Source: Moringa oleifera
Taxonomy: Eukaryota > Streptophyta > Magnoliopsida > Brassicales > Moringaceae
Assembly (NCBI GenBank): GCA_021397835.1
Contig: JAJFZO010000229.1
Coordinates: 4,064,501-4,128,500, forward strand
Length of the DNA stretch: 64,000 nucleotides
Direction: 5' to 3'
Shown: in pieces, positions 1 through 11,202 of the stretch
Layout of the letters: each line of letters opens with the position of its first letter
Position numbering within the stretch: the stretch's first letter is position 1
The notes under the pieces: model-generated
Seen by the model: only the letters and a program-made list of their open reading frames with translations
Told to the model about the DNA's origin: nothing
Database searches by the model: none
Translations under genes and position numbers: made by a program

Positions 1-2499
1 AATGATGGTACTGGGCTTGGGAGCAGTTATGGAAGTTATGGAGACAGTAGCAATATGTTTGCATATTATTCACCGGTGGGTCATTCTGGGATGAACATGC
101 ATGCACAAGGTGGCAGGTCAATGCTTGCAGGTAGCCCTGATACTAGATGGAGGATTATGCAGTACTCACAAGGAAGTGGAGTTGGTATGAGTCCATCTGG
201 AGGAAATTTTGCACCACTTCCCCTTGGCACTAGTCCTTCACAATTCACTCCACCAAGTTCCTACAGTCAAGTTTCAGCTGGCTCTCCTGGACACTATGGC
301 CCAACTTCTCCGGCAAGAAATAGTTGTCATGGATCACCTCTAGGGAAAGTTGCTGCTGTTAGCCAGTTTAACAGAAGAAAGAGTTGGGGATATTCTGGAA
401 GTTCTCAATCTCAAGAGTCTTCACATTGGCAAGGACAATTTCCTGATTGCAATAATTCTAATCAAACTGAAGCAAGCTCTCAGGTAGTAGTTGGTTCACC
501 ATCACGTCTTCAATCAAATTCTAGTGCCACAAGCCGGAAGCAACCGCAAGGAGGCAGTGGAATTACTGCTGGCTATTCCACCATTCAGAACATGCCCAGC
601 TCCTTCTCGCTTGGTCCCAATATGCAACTCCCTCATTGCGGGGGAGTGGCTCATGAAAATCCTGAGGTTGGCTTGTCGATGCCTGATCCTGGAGATTGGG
701 ATCCAAACTATAGGTGAGCACAATAACATTTCAAGTTAGATATAATCTTGCATAGATTGGATCTGAAGATATTGAAACTGATTATTAAACTGATAGTAGG
801 AATCAAAAACAACTGCTAGATGTGATGCCTAAATAATCCAGTGCCATCTCCTCTTTTTTTTGTTCCCATGGATGAAATACCTCAGTGTTTGATCTTATCT
901 ATTGTTGGTGGATTTAGTTCAGCTGCTAACCAAGATGATGTGCAGCAGCTGGCACAAGGGCTAGACCTGTACGGTAAACTGTGCTAGTGGTATAGAGTGT
1001 TGCCTGCCTACTGAAGTCTGTTACCAAGGGCAGGCTACCATCTTTCCTTCATGGTCTATTGCGACTGTCAAAATTTTCTCATTTGACCCTAGTTTACGTG
1101 ATTAACTGTATTATGCCCTTTGAAACCTTCAGAGTGATTTTTATCCACTAAAACATACATTCTTAATCAGGAGACATGTAATTCTTGACATATTCTCATG
1201 ACTTTATATTGATTATAACCATAAAAACTTTATGGAAATTGTATATCTGCATAGATGATGTTACTTGCGACTATCATTGTCTAAAAATCTAAATTTCTTG
1301 GAGATCTTGGTACCAACAATTTCTGAAGCTGTTTTAGGAAAATCTTAAAGTTGTTTGATCATGTGATTATGTAGCTTTTGAAATGCTTCCTATTTATTTC
1401 TGTTCCAGTGATGAACTTCTTTTGCAAGAGGATGGTTCAGATGGGAGCTCTATAGTCGCTGAGTTCAGTAAACATATGCATATCAGTTCAGCTGATTCAT
1501 TGGTTGGAGTCAGAAGATTCAATAGTGCCTCGAATACATGCTCAAATCTACCTATGCAAAGGTAGCTTATACACCTCAGTTCAGTAGTTTTGTTGTGTTG
1601 TCTAATTTTTTGTTGCTTTGAGCATGTGTCTGCATGTTTTTTTGCCATCTGCGAGTCATAGGCTTATATTTCTGTTCCATATGACTGATGCCACCTGTGA
1701 GGACTCAATTAATATGGGGATGAATATGCAACATAAGATTTGAATATTTCAAATGAATTTAGGTAATAAAATAATCGGACTTTCATTTGTATATTTGTAT
1801 CATATTTAATGTTAAGAATAATCAAAATGTTGACAAATTGTAGTAAGTTCTCTTGCACTTTTAGGTATTTTATTCTGGGGAAGGAGTCGAGCAGATAGGA
1901 GCTTTCTTATTGGAATCTCTTTTTTGTTTTCATAATGTTTAATTGTATTTATGGTTTGCTTGATTTACTTCAGACAAAATGGGCCTATTCAAGCATTATC
2001 TCATGGTGAGGTGGGCAGCCCTCCTTCTTCTCATGATCCACATGCTGGGTTTTCCCGTTTTATGTCAAAGCCTTCGCATTTCATGCCTCATATCTCGCAA
2101 AATTCTCCCAGCCGTTTAGGGCAACAACCAGTTCAGCGGTTCAATCATGGGAGACCCCCTGCTGCTTGGGGTAGTGAATGGAATCACATTAAGGTTCAGC
2201 TTCCTCCTTCAAACTTCAACTCTGGGGGCCAACGTTCTCCTGGAAGTAGCTCATTTAGCAATGGCATGCCATGGGGTACTTTCTGACTTAAAACACTAGC
2301 TAGCATTATGTGCTTTCTGCTTTATTCTCAGTATAAGAGTCGAACACATTCTTATAATGGAATTACAGAGGGAATGGCGTGAAGCTGATTTTATTTTACC
2401 TGATCCTGGCATTGTACTGTAGGTCGTAGGGGTAATCATCCTGTGACAAGCATTCCACCAACATCTCGTGGAAGAAAAGACTATGGAAGGATTACCTAA
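1..2499 (+). CDS. YAK1: YAK1/DYRK-family protein kinase, C-terminal part (5' end outside window)
   Basis: Four exons are read: 1-713, 1409-1561, 1974-2275 and 2423-2499 (TAA). All junctions are GT-AG and keep the reading frame. Only the non-catalytic C-terminal tail is present: low complexity, rich in Ser, Gly, Pro and Gln, with stretches such as PLGTSPSQFTPPSSYSQVS and FNRRKSWGYSGS that I recognise from plant YAK1 proteins. The kinase domain lies upstream of base 1. The last coding exon is short (77 nt) and ends in SRGRKDYGRIT. Reading straight past 2275 would instead stop at 2286, so the splice at 2276-2422 decides the true C-terminus. YAK1 is a dual-specificity Ser/Thr/Tyr kinase of the DYRK group, linked in plants to TOR signalling and growth/ABA responses (family knowledge). 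The tail is probably disordered. Confidence 0.85.
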
Positions 2500-4265
2500 C
2501 ATCAGAATCAATTGGATATGTTTTGAATTGCGTGCCATGGTGTATTGTGAATTGGCGAGAAAGTTGTACTCAATAGTTCACATGCCTAGGGGATCATGCT
2601 GAGCAGATGCTCATCCAGAGACCATGCTCATTCATTGTGCTTTGCATAAATATAATTTATGATTATTGTTTTTGTTTGTGCTCTCAATTGATGTTTTTTG
2701 GGTCTGCTGCGATCAATTGCCATTGTCTCTGCTCTTCCAGTACCAGAATTTTAGAATACTTCTATAATACTAATTCTGAGCACTTTGTGTCTTTTTTCTG
2801 TGTGAAATCTAACCCAAATCTTGTAGTATATATTGCAGCTGCTGAAAAGAATATTGACTGGAAGTTACAGGTCCAAGGTGATGATGATCTGAGTATCTTA
2901 TGGATAAAATGCTCCTTGGGTTACTAGAAATACTGGAGGTTGTTTCTTCTTGCTTTTGTCTTTTTTTTTTTTTTAAGGATCAAGCTAAGGTTGTTTCTGA
3001 GACTCACCCAATTCCACAGACCTTGCGCCATATTAGTTCACTTTCTCCCTTGTTAACCATCTTATTGTATATTGAATTATTGACTGTTGAAATATTATGA
3101 ATTAAGCATTTTTGTTATGTTTGAATAAGAAAAATGGAATGCTTGCTTGTTGGAGGAAGGGAGATGTGCATCTTTGATTAGTCCGAAGAGAAAGTAGCTT
3201 GAAAGAACAGTCTTTTTTGGTTTGATTTTATATGATTTTTTGTTTTGATTTTGGGCGGGCACATTTAATTTAGGCCATGCAAAATTTTATGGTCAGTTGA
3301 CTATTTATTTTGCACTGATTTTTTCAGTGACGGAAGAGGGTTATAGAATTCTTATTATTCTCTTTCAGCTCACATTAATTTGGACAATTGAAGTGAAATC
3401 GGCTTGTGATTCTCCTTTTTGTCCTATCCTATCATGGATGTTTTCAGTTTTTACATATATAAAATCTTATTTCAATGTTTGTCTGTCGTCAATCAATTTT
3501 TCTTTTATTAATACTGAGGGAAAGAAATCAAATTACTAACCAAATTGGCTTCACAGTTCTAATTAAACAAAACCGAATCTTAGAAGGCAACTTCAGCAAA
3601 TAATGTTAAGTGGAACTATCTCTTGGTAATTTGCTTTTACACCTTTGTTTCCTCTTTTGTCAAATTAAAACTAATGATTTGTTTGAGTTCAAATATTTTC
3701 AATTACTAATTCTGACATTTTAACTGATAAATAATCTATGCACTATTTATATAACATATTTATTTAATGAATATTAAGACCTCAAGTAATTGAAGCCGTT
3801 ATCCCTTGGAAACACATAATTAATAATTAAAAGAAGCACTTGTGATAATTAAAAATTATTTTTCGTAATTATGATAATGATATAAATATATAACAAAATT
3901 TAATTATTAATTCTATTAAGTTATTAGATATTAACATTTTTTAAAAATCCGGACCATCCAAGTTTCAAACAGTATGGGGCAGATCCGACCCGGAAAACGC
4001 GCAAGTAGGGTTTTGTCAAAGTGAGTAGCGTGTGAGAAGCACAGAGTCAGTTGAGCGGTAAGGTGCAAAGTGGGTCCCATTACCTCGTCGATCTTGGCTC
4101 ACACTTCACTTACGTTTGGCGGTTACCTCGTGGCCACCCAAAATCCAATAAATAAATTCAAATCTTTAAATATTTAAAATATTTATGAAATAATAAACTA
4201 ATGCCTGAAAAGAATTATAATATTTGTAAAAAATATTTACGGAAACGAGATTAATAATATAACAG
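2500..4265. other. YAK1 3' flank and intergenic DNA
   Basis: No coding region is convincing here. The first few hundred bases are probably the YAK1 3' untranslated region. From about 3600 the DNA is AT-rich with no recognisable domain. A slightly GC-richer stretch at about 3945-4140 has no open frame worth calling. Confidence 0.5.
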
Positions 4266-4384
4266 AACGAGAGAGAGAGAAAGAAAGAAAGAGACCCAAC
4301 AAACTAAAAAATAAGGAAAAAAAAAAAGGAGAGATAGAAAGAAAATGGAAAGAGATTAAGAGGGACAGAGAGAGAAGAGAGCAA
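4266..4384 (+). repeat. GA/purine-rich low-complexity tract
   Basis: The + strand is almost purely purine, with runs of GAGA and GAAAGAAA. It lies about 150-270 bp upstream of a TATA-like sequence for SIG1. GA-rich tracts are frequent in plant proximal promoters and can bind GAGA-type (BBR/BPC) factors; that role here is inference. Confidence 0.55.
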
Positions 4385-4536
4385 AATGGCAGGCTGTGCA
4401 CCACTCAACGTTGGACCCAATATCTTCTCCAGCCAATCGCGTCTCTCCCTTCCATATCTCTACCCAGTTGAGGCCTCCTCTTACGTTTTAATTTACCCAT
4501 TTCCATATCTTCTTCTTCTCCTCCTCCTTTCAATAA

Positions 4537-4544
4537 TATATAAA
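4537..4544 (+). promoter_or_regulatory. candidate TATA box of SIG1
   Basis: TATATAAA lies about 245 bp upstream of a plausible 5'-UTR splice donor (CCAG|GTAAAC, intron from 4790). A pyrimidine-rich leader with TTCTTC repeats at 4736-4755 follows. The transcription start cannot be fixed from sequence alone. Confidence 0.35.
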
Positions 4545-4789
4545 CGAAAACAAATTATGTTCCCACTCATGTGTTCCTATTTTTGCATGGCCCTTTGATT
4601 TTGTAAAACCCATCAGATAAAAGAAAAAAAAAGGGAAAATCAGGGGAGAGAAAACCAAGGGAGAGGAAGATCAATCGTTCAGACAAGCAATGTGCTAAAA
4701 GCAAGTTCCACTTCTCATTCACTTTGGGATCATCGCTTCTTCTTCTTCTTCTCCTCCTTGTCTTTCTTTCGCTCTAAGCCCCTTTCCAG

Positions 4790-5720
4790 GTAAACACGCT
4801 AACTATTTCCTTTTTGATGGCTTACGTTTTTATGTATACATTGAAATTGAAGCTTATTTTCATTTCCTTCGTGTTGGATATAGTGTGTCTTCTTGTTTGC
4901 TGCTCAATTTGTTGAATTTGATTCACTTTTCACTTTCTCATGTTGTTCTGTTTGCTCTTGCTTGCTCTTCACTTTTAGTGTTTCTGGAAAGGAAATATAT
5001 TGAAGAAGAGAGTTTTAGTGACATAAGCTTGCGCGTCGAATTTCTCATGATGAAAAGTGTGATCATTCATACATACCCTTCTTAGCGAACACATTTCATG
5101 TGTGCTGATTAAGTCAGTCTACTAAGAGGATTGATAACTTGGTGCTGTTAAATTCGGAGCTACTTAAGTTGGCAATTAATAAAACTGAGATTGAAAAAGG
5201 ATGAACTTGCATTGTTGGCATGTAACTCACAGATTAGTGAAATAGCTCCAATTTATTAATATTTCCAAGCTGGGCAAAGGTCATTCAGCTCAAATTTTGC
5301 CAGACTTGCTAGTCTTTTATTGATTCTGTTTCTTCATTGTTATTCTATTTTTAATGTTTTGTCTGTGAATATATAAAAATATATCTCATAAAGAATCAGA
5401 CCTATATGTGAAATAATCAAGTTCTATTCACATGCTTGTTGGAGTTATCTACTGGATGGGTGCCACATGCCCTGACAACCAAGATCTGTATAGTTTATGG
5501 ATCAGATGAAGTTTGCTATTTGGCCAAAGCACCTGGAAGGTTACATTTCTATGACCTGCCTCAGTTGGATGCATGTAGTCACATGAACAACCTGTTTGTT
5601 TTTCAGAGTTATTGCTGGAGACTGCATTGTCAACTTGGGGAGTTTTAGACTGCAATAAAACCATCCACTGGACATTGGGAATTTACATCGAAGGTTTATA
5701 TGACATTGTTTTCATTCCAG
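4790..5720 (+). other. probable 5'-UTR intron of SIG1
   Basis: A good donor at 4790 (CCAG|GTAAAC) follows a pyrimidine-rich leader. Possible acceptors are at 5720 (TTCATTCCAG) and near 5606 (TTTTTCAG). The interval holds no recognisable protein and has stops in all frames before the SIG1 start. An intron in the leader explains the gap of more than 1 kb between the TATA-like site and the start codon. The acceptor choice is uncertain. Confidence 0.4.
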
Positions 5721-5776
5721 AAAGCTTGTTGAATACTTCTGATGATTATTTTTTCTGAGCAAGAAGAAGCTGTGTG

Positions 5777-8700
5777 ATGGCTACAGCTGCTGTTATTGGA
5801 CTTAGCACAGGGAAGAGGCTGTTGAGTTCTTCATTTTATTATTCTGATGCCACTGAAAAAGTATTATATGTCAATGATCATGGTTTGGCTCACTATCAAG
5901 TTACTTCGCCAAAAACTGTGGTAATTGCAAAAAAGTCATCAAACTATAGCCCTAGTTTGCCATCATCTAGTCGACATACACGGTCAATTAAGGCTCTTAA
6001 GGAGCATGTGGATATTGCTTCTGCTCCTTCAACTGCAGAGCCATGCCCTAAGGGTTCCAATGACTTGGAAGACGAAAGCTCTGACCTTGGCTATTCAGTT
6101 GAGGCACTTCTTTTGCTTCAGAAGTCTATGTTGGAAAAGCAATGGAATCTATCTTTTGAGAGGACAATGATAACTTCTTCACCAAGTAGAAAAACTCAGA
6201 GGAAGGTACCAGTCACTTGTTCTGGGGTTTCTGCACGGCAACGGAGAGTGAATTCTAAGAAGAAAATTCTGAGCCAAAATAAACCCATGGCGCAACTCAG
6301 TGCCACTAGGCAGTTAAGATCAATAATCAGTCCAGATCTGCTTCAAAATCGTTTAAAGGGTTATGTGAAAGGTGTAGTTAGTGAAGAGGTTCTCAGCCAT
6401 GCAGAAGTTGTGCATCTGTCAAAGAAAATCAAAACTGGGCTTTCATTAGATGAGCACAAATTAAGGTAATCACATATGTGCTGGATGGGATTAATGGTTT
6501 CAGTCAAGTAAATTATTTTTTGTTTGACATATTCTTTGAAAATTTCTTTATTCCAAGTCATTCTGCCAGAGGGAGGAATTCTGCCCAGGGGCAAGACATT
6601 TAACAGTCGGCCATAGTTGGTTGATTTGATTCTTGTTTATCAGTCTTTTGTAAACTTTACTTAATTCTTATAAGATGACAACATGAGTCTTTTAGATAGT
6701 CTAGACGCTTCTGGTGTATGTTATATCTACATCTTGCCTTATCCTTGTAGGATATTGATAGCTCATACTGCTCGTGTATTTTAATCATTCCTGTCATATT
6801 CCTCTTATATCTGTACAAGCTATTCATATACATAAAAATTATGGTGGATGTAATTTTGTTTCATTTAGATCTGTTAAGCTTGTCTATACATGAATGTGCA
6901 TCTCGCAGACAAGGTGGAGCAATACTCTTTGTTTAATTTTGTATTGTTCAGAATCAGTGTATATGCCGATTCTTATATTGTATGATCATATTCTTGCGGT
7001 GTTGCTAACTTTAACTATGGAAATCCCAGACTGAAGGAGAGATTGGGATGTGAGCCCTCTGATGAACAGCTTGCTACTTCCTTGAGGATTTCCCGCCTTG
7101 AATTACAGTCAAAATTGATTGAGTGCCATCTGGCAAGAGAGAAGTTGGCGATGAGCAATGTTCGTTTGGTCATGTCTATAGCTCAGAGGTATGATAACAT
7201 GGGTGCTGAAATGGCTGACCTTGTTCAGGTAATTTTCTATATCTATGCTTCATACATGAGATGGTAATATCCTATAATTGCTCCACTGTACATCAAATGG
7301 AGTTGTCAATTGCTCTCATATGATAATTATTCTGTGTTTATTGTCCAGGGTGGTTTGATAGGACTTCTGCGTGGGATTGAGAAATTTGATTCTTCAAAGG
7401 GGTTCAGAATTTCAACTTATGTATATTGGTGGATACGTCAAGTACGGCCAATCTTCTCCCATTTGTTTCTGATTCCTTGTCTATAATTGTTTAAATCCTT
7501 CAGCCATCATAACATTCAAAATAATTAACATCTAACAAAAAAAAAAAAAAAGAAGAAGGAAGTTTTAAATTCAATTCATTGAAACTGAAAAAGCAAGCTG
7601 CTGAGGATGGTGAAGGAGCTGAGGAACATAGATAAAGAGTCTGTGAGGATAACCACTTCTGGGATCATGCCTTAATCACTTAATCTTTATTCATTTGGTA
7701 CAAGCTGAGTTATAAATAGCCTTATCCTTGTACCTGGAGGCTGATTGTGAACATTGTGGGCACTGTCATATTCCAAAACAGTGACACTAAGGAAGATTTC
7801 AATTCTTCGGTCACTGTTATCCCTGCCCAGTTAGTCCTTTCTGAGCGCAGCGGTGAATGATCTGAAACATATCCAACTTTTGAGAAAGAAAACATATGAC
7901 CCTTCTGCTGTTTTGCTTTAAGAGTTTAGGTCAATTTCTGGGTCCTTTGAAGCTCCTTGCTGAACCCCAAGTTCATAGAATAACTGTTTTTGCAATCATT
8001 TAACTTCCTGTGCTTTAAGTGGGAATTGATTACTATTCTACTCATCTTTGATATTAATTCTTTTACTAGTCATTGTACGAGCCTCTCACAAGTTGTCATG
8101 TTTCTGTTTTTAACAGGGTGTTTCAAGAGCATTAGTTGAGAACTCAAGAACTTTAAGGTTGCCTACTCATATGCATGAAAGGTTGGGCTTAATTAGGAAT
8201 GCAAAGATCAGACTAGAAGAGAAGGGAGTAACACCAACAATTGATGTGAGTGATGGAAAAATATGATCTTTCATTTTCATTTTGAAAACTATTGTTTTTC
8301 TTTGGTCTGTTAGTGATCAACGAAATTTACTGTATTTCAGAGAATTGCAGAGAGTCTGAACATGTCACAAAAGAAAGTTAGGAACGCTACAGAGGTAATA
8401 ATTTTTTTGAAAATTTTTATCTTTAATCAATTTAGAGGTAATACTCCTTGTGCTCACTGTAGAATGTCTTAAATGCAGGCAGTCAGTAAAGTGTTCTCTC
8501 TTGACAGAGATGCATTCCCCTCTTTGAATGGACTCCCAGGAGAAACTCATCACAGTGTTAGTACAATATTATGTTCTGCAAATCCACTTTGGTGAATGTT
8601 AACTTCATCTTGCATATTCCTATATATGTTATTTTCACTTATCCTTTCTTTTTGCCCTTTTGCTTTTGTCATTTCAGTACATTGCCGATAATCGATTGGA

Positions 8701-9923
8701 GAACAATCCATGGCATGGATTTGACGAGTGGTCACTTAAGGTAAAAAGAATGGATGTGTACAACAATATTCAAATTTGAAAAATATGTTTAAGTAAGTCA
8801 AACTTAATGAAAGGCATAGACTCTCTGTCCGCTGGCATTTTGAGGCTCAGCAAAAGCCTGTTAACAACTTCACATTGAGTTTATTGTTATGATAAACATA
8901 GCTTCTACAGCTTTTTCGAGTTCATTCTTTTAGGTTTGCGTCTAGAGATTTTCTTTATACCTAAGTCACCTACACTCAGGCATCGATGTCTCTTTTCCAC
9001 TAACTCATTTATGCTTTAAACTGACATGAGAAGCTCTTTTCTCAATGAAATGTTTGAAATATTCTTTCAGAAGTTATTTTTGCTTTATGATAAATGAGTG
9101 ATCTGTTGTTCTTTGCATGTTTGTGCAAGTAAAAATAAATGTTGACCTCAAGTATATTATATCCACAGGATGAAGTAAACAAGCTTATTAATGTGACGCT
9201 TGCAGCACGTGAGAGAGAGATCATACGTCTCTATTATGGCCTTGATAAGGAATGTCTTACGTGGGAGGACATTAGTAAACGGTAAGTAAGGTTCACTTAT
9301 TTCTTAGTGAATGCATGTAGTTGAGCCCTGTATATGATATTGGTTAGACGCATGTTTATATTATGTACGTGGCTTCTTGGGATCATAAATACTCTGAGCT
9401 TCCATCATTCAGAAAGCAGCAATAATAGAATGTTCAACCCAAGTTGAATAATTACCTTCCTTCAGCAGAACAACTTAATGGTTTTCATGCATTTCAAGCA
9501 TTGGACTCACAGAACTGCATCAGCTTCCTCTGTGGGACAGAATTACATGTTTTTCATGCATCAAAGTTACCTCTAGTTATGTGTCTGGTTAGATCAGGAT
9601 TCCAGTTCTTCATTCAAGATAACTTAATCAGTAGAAGAATAGAGCCTATCCAGTTTGGTTGATGTCAAGATTAAGAGTTGTGATTATCAGTCATATCAAG
9701 TGTCATTGTTATATCTATGCTCCATCAATATATACACTTGATCCTGCTTTTCTTGCAAAATGCCTTTTTATGTGCTGTTAGTCTGACAATAGGTCTTTTT
9801 GGTTGCTTCTACAGGATCGGCCTGTCCAGAGAAAGAGTTAGACAGGTTGGACTTGTGGCGCTAGAAAAACTAAAACATGCTGCAAGGAAGAGGAAAATGG
9901 AGGCATTGTTAGTGGAACATTGA
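5777..9923 (+). CDS. SIG1: Plastid RNA polymerase sigma factor SIG1 (SIGA)
   Basis: Nuclear gene for a sigma-70-type factor that guides the plastid-encoded RNA polymerase to chloroplast promoters. Exons: 5777-6465, 7030-7228, 7349-7441, 8117-8245, 8341-8394, 8479-8556, 8678-8740, 9169-9281, 9815-9923 (TGA). All introns are GT-AG and the total is 508 codons, close to the length of known SIG1. The first exon (about 230 residues) is the variable N-terminus starting MATAAVIGLSTGKRLLSSS, which suits a plastid transit peptide. Later exons carry the conserved regions: 2.1-2.2 (LAMSNVRLVMSIAQRYDN, DLVQGGLIGLLRGIEKFD), 2.3-2.4 (STYVYWWIRQ), 3 (LNMSQKKVRNAT) and 4.2 with the helix-turn-helix (ISKRIGLSRERVRQVGLVAL). 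The start at 5777 is chosen because it gives the MATAAV terminus of the family. The bacterial look reflects plastid ancestry, not contamination. No lesion is seen. Confidence 0.95.
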
Positions 9924-11202
9924 TTTTGTATATTTCACTGTCAACACAGTAAAATGACTGTATATATATACAGAAAGGAATTTTTTCCATCCGGGTGACT
10001 ATAGGAGGTCAAGCAACTGCCACTGACCCCTAAACTTTCGGTAACCAATCATTGCACACATTGATTTATGAACTTGTAGGAGAAATTCATTGTGATGTAT
10101 AAAAGAACTCAGAACTTTCAGATTTCAGGGAGAATATAAAATGGTTTAGATTCTCATTAAAAAAAAAAAGAGGACCATATTTGATTTTACGGTGAATCTT
10201 ATTGAAAATGACGTTTATTTTGTGCTCAGCATAGGATTTGGTGAACTGTAATTCTTAAGAAGAATGTCCAGGCAAGGACAGTTTGCATGTAAACTTAGAA
10301 TCTCAATAGAATCTCAAATTTTAGGATGGTCCGAGTCAAGATCTTCCATTAATTTAGTTTTATCATATATTTTCATACATTTGATAATCATTAGGATCAG
10401 CAAATCTTTTATGAATTTGAAATTACCTTAAATTTTATTTGATTTTGGGGTAAATTTTAGTATTAAGTTGAATCCGCCAAATCTATGTAAAACCATATTT
10501 TTTATTTACTTCTATAATGCATATATGGTGCCTATGAAGTGTTATAACTGATTGCAGGAATGGCATCTTTCATGCACAAATCAAGAGGGACACCCAATCA
10601 AAAATTACATTGTTCAGAAGTTTGTCTCCAATTGAAAATTAGACTTTTATTTGAGACTGACAAAAATATGAGCTTTGAAGAACTCTTATTACTTTCCTTG
10701 TCACTGAAAGTACCTGAAAATGTGAGATGAAAGAAAGCAAAACACAGATAGAGCAGAAAGTAAATACATTAAGTAACCAAGTAAAAACATAAATGGAAAT
10801 GGAAAATTAAGAAAAAAAAAAAAAAAGAGATCCTCATAGTTTCTGTAAAGTTCATAGCAGTTTCCACAGACAAAAGCAATAATAAACAACTGAAAGAACA
10901 AAGCATGTAAAGGAGGTAAACTAAATGTATTCATTGATAGCTTCAAGGCATGTTCATGGGACAAAGTAAGCCTAACAAGACCAGAAACAAGACGAAATGT
11001 TCGTGCAAATTGCATTAATTAATCATTTTCAGCAACAATTAGATCTAAACAACCAATCAATATGTTTACAACGGAAGAACCTGCATCTTACTAGGTTGCA
11101 AAATTCAGAAGCTAACTTATAGCTTTCATTACATAATTCCCAGCCTACATAACCTGTAAGACTGCTTTGCCTTTGCCAGAGTTACTCTGAGGACACCAGC
11201 AT
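9924..11202. other. Convergent 3' region between SIG1 and STIPL
   Basis: Both flanking genes point into this interval, so it should hold two 3' untranslated regions. It is AT-rich, with A-runs at 10159-10169 and 10811-10825. Open frames on the minus strand are hydrophobic low-complexity translations of T-rich DNA. I see no gene, RNA gene or transposon. Confidence 0.5.

Noticed and set aside
4386..4598. 70-codon open frame upstream of SIG1
   Set aside because: Overlaps the TATA-like site and the TC-rich leader; the translation is Leu/Ser/Tyr low complexity.
5777..9923. Bacterial sigma factor suggesting contamination or gene transfer
   Set aside because: The gene has eight GT-AG introns and a transit peptide; it is the normal nuclear plastid sigma factor.
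10701..11015. 104-codon minus-strand open frame, Phe/Leu-rich
   Set aside because: Hydrophobic translation of T-rich 3' untranslated DNA; no family resemblance and no splice context.
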